From NCBI RefSeq assembly GCF_003171515.1, contig NC_089392.1, forward strand, positions 2,232,001-2,296,000: a DNA stretch of 64,000 nucleotides, in the 5' to 3' direction. Source of the stretch: Pyrenophora tritici-repentis (taxonomy: Eukaryota; Ascomycota; Dothideomycetes; Pleosporales; Pleosporaceae). Under the pieces are notes generated by a model. That model searched no databases. It was not told where the DNA came from and saw nothing but the letters and a program-made list of their open reading frames with translations. Positions 8,521 to 17,801 of the stretch are shown one piece after another. The translations under genes were made by a program, and so were the position numbers. How positions within the stretch are numbered: the stretch's first letter is position 1; each line of letters opens with the position of its first letter.

Positions 8521-11500
8521 CTACATATAGAGGCCTTCCAGATGCTCCTGCAACTTCTCAAGCTCAGCTTCTTTCAACGGGGATTCTTTGCGTTTAACAA
8601 GTCCCAACTGATCAAGGAAACTGGCCCATTTATTGGCTGGCAGTGACTTGGTGAATCCGTCTGCGATCATGTTGTCAGACGGAACATATTCTACCTTGAT
8701 CGTCTTTCGGGTAACTTCTTGTCGTAGCCAATGATTGTGTATGTCAACGTGCCGAAGCTTTGTTTGCAATTTGGCAACGTCTTCATTTACTAGACGGATT
8801 GTCTGGGTATTGTCGCACTTGATTGTGATAATTGGATTGCTTAGGTTTACCTGAAGCTCCTTCAACAACCGCGACGTAAAGATTGCCTCCTTAGCAACTT
8901 GTGATAGGGCAAGCAGCTCTGCTTCTGTTGTTGATGTTGTCACAGTATCTTGCTTACTTGCTCTCCAAGCGATGAGTCCTCCGAACAGCTTAATTGCGTA
9001 TCCTTGCGAGCTTTTCCTGTCTAGTGTGTTGTCTGCAAATGATGCGTCACTTGCTACCTCAAGGCCATCGCCTCTACCGAGTTCGAGGGCTAGGGATTCT
9101 GTTTTCTTGAGGTACAGGAGCACACGGTCTGCAGCGTCCTGGTGTTCTGTACTTGGATTGACTAGGAAGCGAGCAAGTCGTGATGTTGCAAAGGCTATGT
9201 CGGGTCTTGTTGTGACTGCAGCGAATAGAAGCGAGCCAATCTTGCGCTGGTAGCGGTTGATCTCGGACGGCTCTGCTAGGTCACTCCTGGGTCTGAGTTC
9301 CATGCCTGACATCGGCGTGTCATGTCTGATGTCTTGTCGGCTTGCTAGTTGGCTGATTTTGTCTGCGTATGCGGCTTGAGATAGCTGTATGGTCTTCTGC
9401 TTGCGATCACGAATGACCTCTACGCCGAGAAACCACTGTAAGTTGTCTCCTCCCGTACAAGCGTATTTTTCTTGGATCTGGTTGATGGCCTTCATTGCCT
9501 CTGATTCTTGCTTTGAATGGTACGCAACGATGATGTCGTCCACATAGAAGAAGATGATAACTCCGTCTTTGATCATGCAGCATGGCTCCTGTGGTATTTG
9601 TTGAAACCCTATCGAAGCAAGAGTTGCAGTGAATTCTTTCTGCCACAGTAATGGTGAGATCCGGAGCCCATATAGTGCCTTTTGCACTTTAAGTAGAGTG
9701 CCAGGCTTCTGATATCCTTTTGGCATCCTCATGTATATTTCTCTGTCGATTGTAGCATGCACAAAAGCATTAGTGACGTCGTATTGCTTTAGCTCAAGAT
9801 CGTATTTGGCGGCGATTGCCATGAGCATTCTGAATGAGCGTCCTGCCAATGTTGCTGCGTATGTGTCTTGGGAGGTGATGTTGCGTTGTTGGTCTCCCCT
9901 TACCACCAATCTTGCCTTGCATTTGATGAGGCGGTGATGCTTGTCGAGTTTGTAGGTGTATACCCACATACAGTCTAGGATCTGGTGCCCTGCTCGTTTG
10001 ACTGGTGATGCTTGGACCTCAGTCCATGACTTCATTTGTTGGTGACTCCGAAGGTGTGTCTTTTCTGCTTCCTTGAACATGTCGTATAGTGGATGGTCTT
10101 CCAGCTTTGAGTATGCTGTTGGGAGTGGCGGTAGCTGGTTACGATAGGGCTTGATTCCCTTAGATAGCAGTCTCTTCACCTGAGCCTTGTCGATTGGCTT
10201 TCCTTCGTGTTGACCAATGTGTCCTGATTCGGTGCCGGCCATGAATGCGGCTGCCCATGGACTGGTCATTGATGTTGATTGGTTGGACATGTTCGTCATA
10301 TCCTCGTTGTTCACCTCTCCTTGAACTAGCAAGGCCACAGGTGGAGGAGTTGGTGGCGGGGTTAGATATGCCTCTACCACCTTCCTTCCTTGGTGGTATC
10401 TGGTTTTCTGAGTGCGCGGGCTCTCTTCCTGCGTCGTATCGTCCTCGTAGAACGTCTCGGTTTCTGGTTGTTGGCTCTGAGTACCTGGGAGTTCGACTGT
10501 TCTCACCCAAGTTGCGATTTCCTCTAGGGTGTTGTGCATGAGATTGTCCATCAGGTCCTCAGTCTTGCCGTTGAAGATTGTTTCTTCGTTAAACACTACG
10601 TCGCGAGTGCTGATTACCTTTGCCATGGATGGGATCCAGATGCGGTAGATGTTTGTTGACTGATATCCCACAAGATACCCAATCCAGGCTTTTGGGTCCA
10701 GCCGTTGCAGCCTTGACTTTCCTTGGTGGGTATCGTCTGTCATTGCAAAGGCTTTGCACCCATATGCTCTTAGATGAGCTTGGTTTGGTCTTCGGGGTCC
10801 GGTGACTATGCCATTTGTGGCAGCTGCGCGCGTGAAGAATATTTCGTAAGGCGATTTCCACTTGTTTGGATAATTTGGCGTTCGATTGTATAGGTATACC
10901 GCCGCTCTGGTTATCTCTGGCCAGAGTTCCCATGGAAGATTCGCATCTAGTCGAATTGCGCGTGCCTTTTCTTTTATCACACCCCCTGAGCGTTCGGCTC
11001 CTCCGTTCTGCGCTTGTGTGTCTGGAGCGGAAGGCTCGAGTCTGATTGATAGGGACGTGCACCATTTCTCGACTTCTTGCTTAACTGTGATGATCTCGTT
11101 GTCTGTTTCAATGACCTTGACCGTAATGTTGAACTGTTTCTTCATAAATTGGATAAAGAGGGCTAATAGGCGAATAATAGAGCGTGCTGGCCTATTGTCT
11201 TTGAAGTAGAAATCCCAAACGTATCGGGAGTTTCGGCAAGTTATTAGCATCTGACTCTTTTCCTTAGTGAAGCTGTCTGCCTCGTACTCATAGAAGTCGA
11301 TTGCAATTCTTTCTCCAGGACCTTCATCATTTAGTCTTAGCGCCCTTCTTATTTGGCGCTTCGACTTTGATCTGCCGCAAGCGTCACATTGTACTGTGGT
11401 GATTCCTTTGATCCTCACCCCCTCAGATTGCTGTATGAGGTGTTCAATAGCGGATGGCCCTGGATGTCCTAGTCGTTTATGCCATAGCATAGCTGTCGCC

Positions 11501-11964
11501 CTTTGTGGTGATCGCTTGGTTCGATTCATACGCACATGGAAGGCTGAGTCGAATAGAGTGGTGTCTTCGATAATCCATTGCCCATGGCGTTCCGATAGGA
11601 TAGCAATGATTGTTCCATCCCATCGTCGCAGGCTTGTTGGATCTTCCCGATTGTCCCACCATATTCCTTGTCGTCGGAGTAGCCTGAATGATACTAGGCT
11701 GCAGAGGAAGTCTGGACACCACGCAACGTTGACTATGTGCAGGGCTTGTTTGTCCTGAGATCCCTCTGTTGTCAATGTGACAGCTCCGTATCCTCGTATC
11801 CAGACTTTGGAACTGCCGGCCCAGATGTAGTCCCCTGGCGTCGACGGGCGTACGTCTTCAATTCTTGAGAGGTCGTTGCAGATGTGCGTAGTCGAGCCGG
11901 AATCCAGGATGAAGGCATCCTTTAATGGATATCCTTGTTGGCTTGCGCTGAATGCCGCTTTCAT
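8521..11964 (-). CDS. Copia-2 pol
   Basis: This 1147-residue Copia pol is uninterrupted, with the same domain order as Copia-1: protease DSGST, integrase with ETDNE, RT with FYVDDI, and RNase H with ASDASFADN. The central part (about 9400-10620) is almost identical to Copia-1. The protease/integrase start and the RNase H end differ at many residues (for example ending LQEHLEGLYM against VQEQLEGLIM), so the copies are mosaics. It is reached from gag by reading through TGA-CTA at 12001-12006. Confidence 0.92.
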   Translation of the reverse strand: MKAAFSASQQGYPLKDAFILDSGSTTHICNDLSRIEDVRPSTPGDYIWAGSSKVWIRGYGAVTLTTEGSQDKQALHIVNVAWCPDFLCSLVSFRLLRRQGIWWDNREDPTSLRRWDGTIIAILSERHGQWIIEDTTLFDSAFHVRMNRTKRSPQRATAMLWHKRLGHPGPSAIEHLIQQSEGVRIKGITTVQCDACGRSKSKRQIRRALRLNDEGPGERIAIDFYEYEADSFTKEKSQMLITCRNSRYVWDFYFKDNRPARSIIRLLALFIQFMKKQFNITVKVIETDNEIITVKQEVEKWCTSLSIRLEPSAPDTQAQNGGAERSGGVIKEKARAIRLDANLPWELWPEITRAAVYLYNRTPNYPNKWKSPYEIFFTRAAATNGIVTGPRRPNQAHLRAYGCKAFAMTDDTHQGKSRLQRLDPKAWIGYLVGYQSTNIYRIWIPSMAKVISTRDVVFNEETIFNGKTEDLMDNLMHNTLEEIATWVRTVELPGTQSQQPETETFYEDDTTQEESPRTQKTRYHQGRKVVEAYLTPPPTPPPVALLVQGEVNNEDMTNMSNQSTSMTSPWAAAFMAGTESGHIGQHEGKPIDKAQVKRLLSKGIKPYRNQLPPLPTAYSKLEDHPLYDMFKEAEKTHLRSHQQMKSWTEVQASPVKRAGHQILDCMWVYTYKLDKHHRLIKCKARLVVRGDQQRNITSQDTYAATLAGRSFRMLMAIAAKYDLELKQYDVTNAFVHATIDREIYMRMPKGYQKPGTLLKVQKALYGLRISPLLWQKEFTATLASIGFQQIPQEPCCMIKDGVIIFFYVDDIIVAYHSKQESEAMKAINQIQEKYACTGGDNLQWFLGVEVIRDRKQKTIQLSQAAYADKISQLASRQDIRHDTPMSGMELRPRSDLAEPSEINRYQRKIGSLLFAAVTTRPDIAFATSRLARFLVNPSTEHQDAADRVLLYLKKTESLALELGRGDGLEVASDASFADNTLDRKSSQGYAIKLFGGLIAWRASKQDTVTTSTTEAELLALSQVAKEAIFTSRLLKELQVNLSNPIITIKCDNTQTIRLVNEDVAKLQTKLRHVDIHNHWLRQEVTRKTIKVEYVPSDNMIADGFTKSLPANKWASFLDQLGLVKRKESPLKEAELEKLQEHLEGLYM

Positions 11965-12000
11965 CGTGCCCTCATCAATTCTTGAGATTTCGCGTCCATC

Positions 12001-12006
12001 TAGTCA
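12001..12006 (-). promoter_or_regulatory. gag-pol stop with UGA-CUA context (Copia-2)
   Basis: TGA CTA on the minus strand at the gag/pol junction. The flanking residues (VIE then LDG) differ partly from Copia-1 (VTD then LDG), yet the hexamer is unchanged. Confidence 0.6.
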
Positions 12007-13336
12007 TTCAATGACTGCGTCCGGTGTTTGTGATGTCTTGATATGAGGTGTAATCGATCGTGACGTTGTCGAGAATCGAGGTCGTTTAGTCTCTAGGGAC
12101 ATTTCCTGCATCGTTCTCTGTAAGTTGGTGTCATTTTCAAGTTTGTACTGTACTAATCTTGCGATGCCTCGATTTGGCTTGAACCATTCAGGTGCCTTGG
12201 CTTTGTTCACATAGTAGCAGTCAGATATCTCATGACGCTGTTCACAGGCAGGACATATGTCTCCAGCTTTCGCTGAATTCCTCTCCGGGATCTGCTTGGT
12301 TCTGGTACTTTGACCATCCATCTTGCGTTTGTTTGATTGCCTAGGGTTTCCCCGGCCTTGGTTGGATGGCGCTCTTAATTCCACACTAGAGGCGTCCCTC
12401 AGTGTGTCCGAGTCGGGTTCACCGCTCGCCGCGTATGAGTCTCCTACCGCGAAGGCGCTCTTTGGCTTCCCTCTTGATGGATAATGAAGACTCATATATT
12501 CACGGAAGAGTTTCATCATCCTTTTCCTATTCATGGCTTTCTTATCGTACCCTGGCCCTTGGAACCCTGCGGTCCAGGTTGATGCCATTTTAGATACGGA
12601 GCCTAGGAAGTCGTCTATTACGGCTTGTGTTTGCATAGCCTCGGCCACCTCAAGGGTTTCAGCTCGAGTTGCAGCCTGATCGTATTCATTTAGTCACGTC
12701 TCCCAGTTTGTGGTTGAACGCATTGGCTTGAGTGCGGCTTGGTATCTCTCTCGTGCTCGCGCTCTCTCCTCGTCTTCATCCACTCCAACTGTGTCTTAGA
12801 GGGCGGTTATCCAGTCGCGCAGCGTGCCGTTCTCGGTGCAGCAGCTAAGTTGTAAATGGGGTGTTACGGTTGTAAGGATGTGTTCGACCATCTTTGAGAT
12901 TTTGTTGCTTTCTTCTTGATAGTCCCTCTCCCGTATTTTGTATAACTCAAGGCGCAGCTTATAGTCGTCGCGATCCTCCTTATACGCTTCTTGTCCTTTC
13001 TCTAAGAGTTCTGACACTCGCGTTGGTATAGTGGGGATTCGTGAGGTTGTTGTCGACATTTCTGTAGTGTCTTGTGCTGATCCTCGCGTGTTGCCTCTAG
13101 CGTTTCGGGTGGTATGCGATAAGGCAGCTGAGGGGCTACTTGACGGTTCATACTGCGAAATGTCTGGGGTAGCGGAGCCTCCGGTTGGATGCGCTGGAGT
13201 CGCACTCCTTCGGGTCCAACAGTGGCCAAATGCCTTGCGACTGGCATTTCAGCTTAAGTTGGCGGTACCAAGGGATCCAGTTGCTTGAGTCGGTGAGGAT
13301 GACCGTCGCGTCCCGTTGGGTCTGGATTGTTGCCAT
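12004..13336 (-). pseudogene. Copia-2 gag, broken
   Basis: This is the Gag of the second subfamily, read from the ATG at 13336 (MATIQTQRD). It is interrupted by a frameshift between about 13060 and 13160, a TAA at 12796-12798 (replacing a Gln-like codon) and a TGA at 12694-12696 where the other copies have Trp. The last 214 codons (12648-12004) are open and keep the zinc knuckle CPACEQRHEISDC. The internal TGA is also followed by CTA. Confidence 0.85.
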
Positions 13337-13381
13337 TTTCGTGGTTTTATCGCTCGTTATTGAGGCAGTGAGACTCTTAAT

Positions 13382-13545
13382 TGTCAGATATAATGAGATA
13401 TTGCACAAAAGTGATGGATGTTGATGATTGTCTGTATTGTGTTCTGTCTATCGTGTGTCCGCGCTTGTGGCCCTCTTGAGGGGCGCACTGACCCTCTCTA
13501 CGCTGATTGGTTGCTGCCAACGTCGAGTAACCCTGCTATCTGACA
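13382..13545 (-). repeat. Copia-2 5' LTR
   Basis: 164 bp, identical to 8302-8465. The CTAGT target duplication follows immediately. Confidence 0.95.
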
Positions 13546-13550
13546 CTAGT

Positions 13551-14451
13551 CCTTATTTGCAACCACTAGGATCGTCCTATGGGAGCCAGAGGAGGTGCTT
13601 AAAAAGTTCCGTACAACAACACCAGAGCCTCCTGAGTACCCTACTGCGATTAATATTGTTAACCGACGTACAGTAGGCGCGCTTATAGCAAATACTATTA
13701 CCCCTGATAGTTATAAGGCGGCTGTAGTAAAGGAGACGCTCCTTTCACTACAAGCCTCAGACTCCGCAACAATCAATCGGATCGGCATGATTGATTCCTA
13801 TCTAGGTTAAAGGCTGCCTAATGAAGTAATTCTTTAACCTATATAGGAATCAATCATGTCAATCGATTGATTGTTGCGGAGTCTGACAAGCCTATTAGGC
13901 TATACTAGAACATAAGAACAATGGCCTTAGGTACGCGTTAGGACGGAAGTAGAGGGACTATAAGACCCCTATCAACGCTCTAGATGTTCAGACAAATAGG
14001 GATAATTATTCAAGGGCTCTACTTCTGTCACTAAGGACTATACGTTATGCCACTAATTAGAGGATAGAGAATGAGCGTAAGATAGAGGAGGAAAAACGCA
14101 ACCGACTTCGGACAAAGGAATTAAAGGCTGAGGCTAAACTTATTGCCGAAGAACAGGCCCGTATGAAGCGTGAGGAGCGGCTGAAGGAGAAGGAGAGGAA
14201 GAAGAAAGAGAAGGCTGCTAAGGCTGCTCAGGTAATTAAGGATTGTGAGGCTCGCAACGCTCTAAAAGCTATACAAACTTCCTAAAGTAGTAAGCGTAAG
14301 GCTTTAAAGCCTGCTGCAAAGCAACAGTTAAAAAAAACGACGCGTAGGTGGTGCTAGGGGGGGTGCTATGGCTGAGGTGCCTGCACCGGCACCTCCACCA
14401 ACACTCACCCGCCGCGGCCGGACTGTTAATACCCTAGCTAAGTTTAGATAA
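13551..14451 (+). pseudogene. pogo-1 transposase, C-terminal part
   Basis: This is the rest of the pogo-1 reading frame after Copia-2, interrupted by MITE-B. Beyond the MITE it encodes the charged coiled-coil tail (KRNRLRTKELKAEAKLIAEEQAR..., K/E/R-rich). It ends RRGRTVNTLAKFR with stop TAA at 14449-14451, parallel to SRGRNVNLPSKYR of pogo-2. Stops and indels occur throughout. Confidence 0.75.
13758..13885. repeat. MITE-B (hAT-type, 128 bp foldback)
   Basis: The ends are CAGACTCCGCAACAATCAAT and its exact inverse, with an 8-bp duplication ACAAGCCT (13750-13757 and 13886-13893). Inner segments (TGATTGATTCCTAT, TTAAAG) are also inverted, so most of the element can fold back on itself. It shares terminal repeats with MITE-A/C but has a different core. 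Confidence 0.88.
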
Positions 14452-14607
14452 GCAAAGTTGTAGAGCTACGTCTATAGATTAATACTCTAAAAAATCTCGC
14501 GATAGTAACTATTGTACGTGGTTGCGCAACCTCATGTTTGCCGTCGTCGCAATGTTGTTGGGGTGAGCATCACGCGTCCCCGAGCATCACGCGTCCCACC
14601 TCGGGTA

Positions 14608-16714
14608 ACGTGTCCGTGCGCGTGATGCGCGGATTCGCGTGATGCGCGGGTAACACCAAAACACGTCAAACCCCTTCACCTTCAACACACGTTAACTCCA
14701 CCAATATGGACCCAATTCAAGCTGCGATTGAAGATATTGAAAATCTAGAGCCAGGAGAACAGTTCTCGTATACTAAAATTGCTGCTAAGCATGGTGTTGT
14801 GAGATCTACGTTGACCCGAAGGCACCAGGGCCAGACAAGCTCAGAAAGAGACAAGAACTTCAACCAGCAGAAACTCAACCCACAACAAGAGCTAGAGCTT
14901 GTGAGATATATCGAAAAGCTCACAAAGCGAGGCATTCCTCCTACACGAGAGATGATCAGGAATTTCTCATCAGAAGTAGCCCATCAGCAGCTCAGCGAGA
15001 GCTGGGTTACTCGCTTCATCAACCGACACGAGATCCATCTCATCTCAAAGTGGACCAGCGCCATGGATCGTACGCGCCACCTGGCTGATTCTGAGTCAAA
15101 GTATAGACTCTACTTCGAGCTGCTGCATCGAAAGATCACCGAATATCACCTAGAGGCTCGAGATATATACAATATGGATGAGAAGGGCTTCTTAATTGGC
15201 TTGATAGGCAGAAGTAAGAGGATATTCAGCAGGCGTCAATGGGAGAAGAAGGAGGTTCGAGCATCTCTCCAGGATGGATCACGCGAGTTTCTGACAGTCC
15301 TGGCCTGCTGCTGCGCTGATGGGAGCTCGCTGCCTCCAGCCCTTATCTACGCAGCTAAAAATGGAGCTATACGATCGAGTTGGGTAGAAGATATCAAGGC
15401 AGGAGAACATGAGGTCTTTGTCTCATCATCTCCAACAGGCTGGTCAAATGATAACGTAGGCCTAGCTTGGCTGGAGCAGGTGTTTGATCGCTCTACAAAG
15501 CAACGATCAGGTAGATGGAGATTGCTCATCCTTGATGGCCATGGATCTCACCTCACGATGGAGTTTATTAAGTACTGCGATCGCCATAGGATCCTCCTCA
15601 TGATCCTTCCTCCCCATTCGACCCATACGCTCCAGCCGCTAGATGTAGTGCTGTTCAAGCCACTCTCTCAAGCCTACTCTAACGAGCTCACTAACCATCT
15701 CCATAAGGCTCAAGGCCTTATTCCAATCAAGAAAGGGGACTTCTTCCCGCTCTTCTGGAGCGCCTGGATATCCTCCTTCACAGAGAGCCTCATATTGAAG
15801 GCCTTCGAAGCCACTGGGATCTGGCCGATGGATGCCAACGTTATCCTTCGTAGATTTGCTAGCACGCCAGAAGCTGAGAGAAGCTCATCGTCAGGGCTCT
15901 CTGATCATGACTGGAGAAAGCTCGATCGGCTAGTACGAGCTGCTGTTAATGATAGCCATCAGTATGAGGCAAGAAAGCTGCGCTCAAGCGTTCACCATCT
16001 CTCTGTGCAGTATGAGCTTTTAAAGCATGAGAACGAGGGCTTAAAGGAGGCTCTTCAACATAAAAAGAAGCACAGGAAGAAGGGCAAAGCTCTTGACCTT
16101 CAACAGCGCCAGGAGTATCACGGTGGCTCTGTCTTCTGGTCTCCTCGCAAGCTGCGTGAGGCTCGAGCTAGAGAAGCAGTACGGGAGCGAGATGAGACGG
16201 AGGAGAAACTCCAAAAAGCACGGTCCAAGAAGCAGCGCGAGGAGGCTCGACTGCAGCGTCAAGATGAGCTCGAGGAGAGGCGTGTGGAGAGGCAGAGACT
16301 CAAGGAGATGAGGGAGCTTGAGCGAGCTGAGAAAGCAGCTGAACGCGCGCGCCAGAAGGAGGAGAGAGACGCTGCTAAAGCTATACAACTACCCCAAAAG
16401 GGAAAGAGGAGAGCTTCAGCAGCTACCTCATCGAACAACAAGCGTCAAAAACGCGTTGAGGCTGCTCGCGCTGGTGCTCAAGTTCAAGAAGAGCCTCCAG
16501 CTCCTCCATCAAAGCTCACATCACGTGGCCGCAACGTCAACCTCCCATCAAAATATAGATAGTACAAGTTGATCGCAAGCATCTAATTACTCCCCCTCTA
16601 TAAATTCGTATAATAACAGCTTATATACGTGGCTTAATAGCTTCATTTTTGAAGTAGTGGATATGGTGTTCCCCGCGCATCACGCGAATCCGCGCATCAC
16701 GCGCACGGACACGT
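14608..16714 (+). mobile_element. pogo-2: intact pogo-like DNA transposon
   Basis: This 2107-bp element has a perfect 42-bp TIR starting ACGTGTCCGTGCGCGTGATG (14608-14649; inverse at 16673-16714) and TA on both sides (14606-14607, 16715-16716). Each TIR contains a tandem CGCGTGATGCGCGGATT-type repeat. A single uninterrupted transposase fills the element. The left TA is also the right TA of pogo-1, and the right TA is also the left TA of pogo-3. Confidence 0.93.
14706..16562 (+). CDS. pogo-2 transposase
   Basis: This 618-residue transposase of the pogo/Fot1 group acts in the nucleus on its own TIRs, cutting and pasting at TA. Residues ~5-45 form a psq-type helix-turn-helix and ~55-115 a CENP-B-type DNA-binding region (LVRYIEKLTKRGIPPTREM...WVTRFINRH). 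The DDE_1 domain follows, with Asp158 (YNMDEKGF), Asp277 (LILDGHGSH) and Asp313 (LQPLDV), a DD35D spacing. From ~440 the protein is a long charged coiled coil (E/R/K-rich), ending in a basic tail. All catalytic residues are present and no stop occurs. It is the reference for recognising pogo-1, -3 and -4. Confidence 0.92.
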   Translation: MDPIQAAIEDIENLEPGEQFSYTKIAAKHGVVRSTLTRRHQGQTSSERDKNFNQQKLNPQQELELVRYIEKLTKRGIPPTREMIRNFSSEVAHQQLSESWVTRFINRHEIHLISKWTSAMDRTRHLADSESKYRLYFELLHRKITEYHLEARDIYNMDEKGFLIGLIGRSKRIFSRRQWEKKEVRASLQDGSREFLTVLACCCADGSSLPPALIYAAKNGAIRSSWVEDIKAGEHEVFVSSSPTGWSNDNVGLAWLEQVFDRSTKQRSGRWRLLILDGHGSHLTMEFIKYCDRHRILLMILPPHSTHTLQPLDVVLFKPLSQAYSNELTNHLHKAQGLIPIKKGDFFPLFWSAWISSFTESLILKAFEATGIWPMDANVILRRFASTPEAERSSSSGLSDHDWRKLDRLVRAAVNDSHQYEARKLRSSVHHLSVQYELLKHENEGLKEALQHKKKHRKKGKALDLQQRQEYHGGSVFWSPRKLREARAREAVRERDETEEKLQKARSKKQREEARLQRQDELEERRVERQRLKEMRELERAEKAAERARQKEERDAAKAIQLPQKGKRRASAATSSNNKRQKRVEAARAGAQVQEEPPAPPSKLTSRGRNVNLPSKYR

Positions 16715-16868
16715 TACCATGTCCGTGCGCGTTTTGGCCATGTTCGAGTTTTGGCCACCCCAACAACATGAAGATACCAGAAAAATGAGGCTGTATCACC
16801 AGCAACAATAACTATTAATGCGAGATCTTGTGGAGTTGTAGTAATTATATTATTGCGATTAACTTGTG

Positions 16869-17456
16869 CTACTTGTATTTACTTGGTAGCTTAGTTTTGC
16901 GGCCAAGGCGGGTGGTACGCGCTAGGGCGGCTGATGCAGCCTCCTCAGCTTAAACATAAGATGGAACAACAACGCCACGTTTCTGACGCTTTCTAGGTAG
17001 CTTAGAGGCTTGTGAGGCCTTGCGCTTACCCTTTTAGGACAGTTATATAGCTTTTTCAGCGTCGCGAGTTGCTTTCTAGCGCTCCTTTTCAGCCTCCTTA
17101 GCGGCTCTCTCCTTTTCCCTCACCTCCTTGAGCCTCTCTCTCTCAACACGCTTCTCCTGAGCTTGATGAAGCTTGTACAACTGAGCTTGCTCCTTTGTGT
17201 GAGATCTCTTAGCTTTCTAAAGTTGTTCCTGTTGTTGTTGTCGTTGTCGAACTGCTTTATCATCCCGAGCCCGATGGACCTTACGAGGAGACCAAAGAAG
17301 AGCACCACTATAATACTTATAGTTATTATTGACGTTTAGAGTATAGCTCTTCTTCCTGTGTCTCTTTTTTACTAAAAGAGCCTCCTTGAGATCCCTGTTT
17401 TCATTGCTTAGGATACTGAGTTAAGCTGAGATATGGTGGAGACTTCGGTGAATCTT
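16869..17456 (-). pseudogene. pogo-3 transposase, C-terminal piece
   Basis: The minus strand ends GRKTKLPSKYK with stop TAG (complement at 16869-16871), matching the end of the pogo-2 transposase. Upstream is the same charged coiled-coil region (LKEVREKER..., HQAQEKR) with many stops. The piece is cut at 17456 by the chromovirus; two further pieces (27141-27194, 29769-29886) continue it. Confidence 0.7.
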
Positions 17457-17664
17457 TGTAAGGGTCTCACATAGGTCAGGTATTTGAAACTGTGTTGAAT
17501 TACAAAGTAATTGCAGTGCAGAGCTTGTAAGAAGCTCTGCGCGGAATATATCTAAGTGGGGGTGTGCATGGGCCACCAAACAGGTGGCTCGTGCGCGAAC
17601 ATCAAAACAACGCTAAGGCATCTGGCAGGTGGCCTGTGCGGGGCAACGGCCCAAAACCATCACA
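17457..17664 (-). repeat. Chromovirus 3' LTR and adjoining polypurine tract
   Basis: 208 bp, TGTAAGGGTC...ACCATCACA on the + strand, matching 26928-27135 over the full length by eye. On the coding strand it is preceded by a polypurine tract (complement CGTCCCCCCCCGAAAAGCGC at 17665-17684). The pol stop (complement at 17685-17687) is just upstream of that tract. Confidence 0.93.
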
Positions 17665-17801
17665 CGTCCCCCCCCGAAAAGCGCTCAAAGTTCCGACTGA
17701 GGCGCAAACTTATTTGAGTACTTGCTATCTAGTAGCTGGAGCAGGGCTATAGCGAGCTGTCCGTCGTCATCGTAGTCATGAAATGTGGCGTGTGATCCTG
17801 G

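Larger units (their letters stand above)
8302..13545 (-). mobile_element. Copia-2: Ty1/Copia retrotransposon with broken gag
   Basis: This element of 5244 bp has identical 164-bp LTRs (8302-8465, 13382-13545) and TSD CTAGT (8297-8301 and 13546-13550). The LTRs share both ends with those of Copia-1 and Copia-3, but the middle ~100 bp is different, so it is another subfamily. Pol is fully open; gag has stops and a frameshift. Identical LTRs next to a damaged gag suggest recent mobilisation using Gag from another copy. Confidence 0.95.
1695..14605 (+). mobile_element. pogo-1: degraded pogo-like DNA transposon, split by four insertions
   Basis: A perfect 47-bp terminal inverted repeat begins CCCGAGGTGGGACGCG at 1695-1741 and recurs inverted at 14559-14605. 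TA lies directly outside both ends (1693-1694 and 14606-14607). Removing Copia-1, Copia-2 and two MITEs with their duplications leaves about 2.1 kb, the size of intact pogo-2. The transposase reads on the + strand and aligns codon by codon with that of pogo-2. Each TIR contains an internal direct repeat of GACGCGTGATGCTC. Insertion order from TSDs: all four insertions are younger than pogo-1. Confidence 0.85.
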
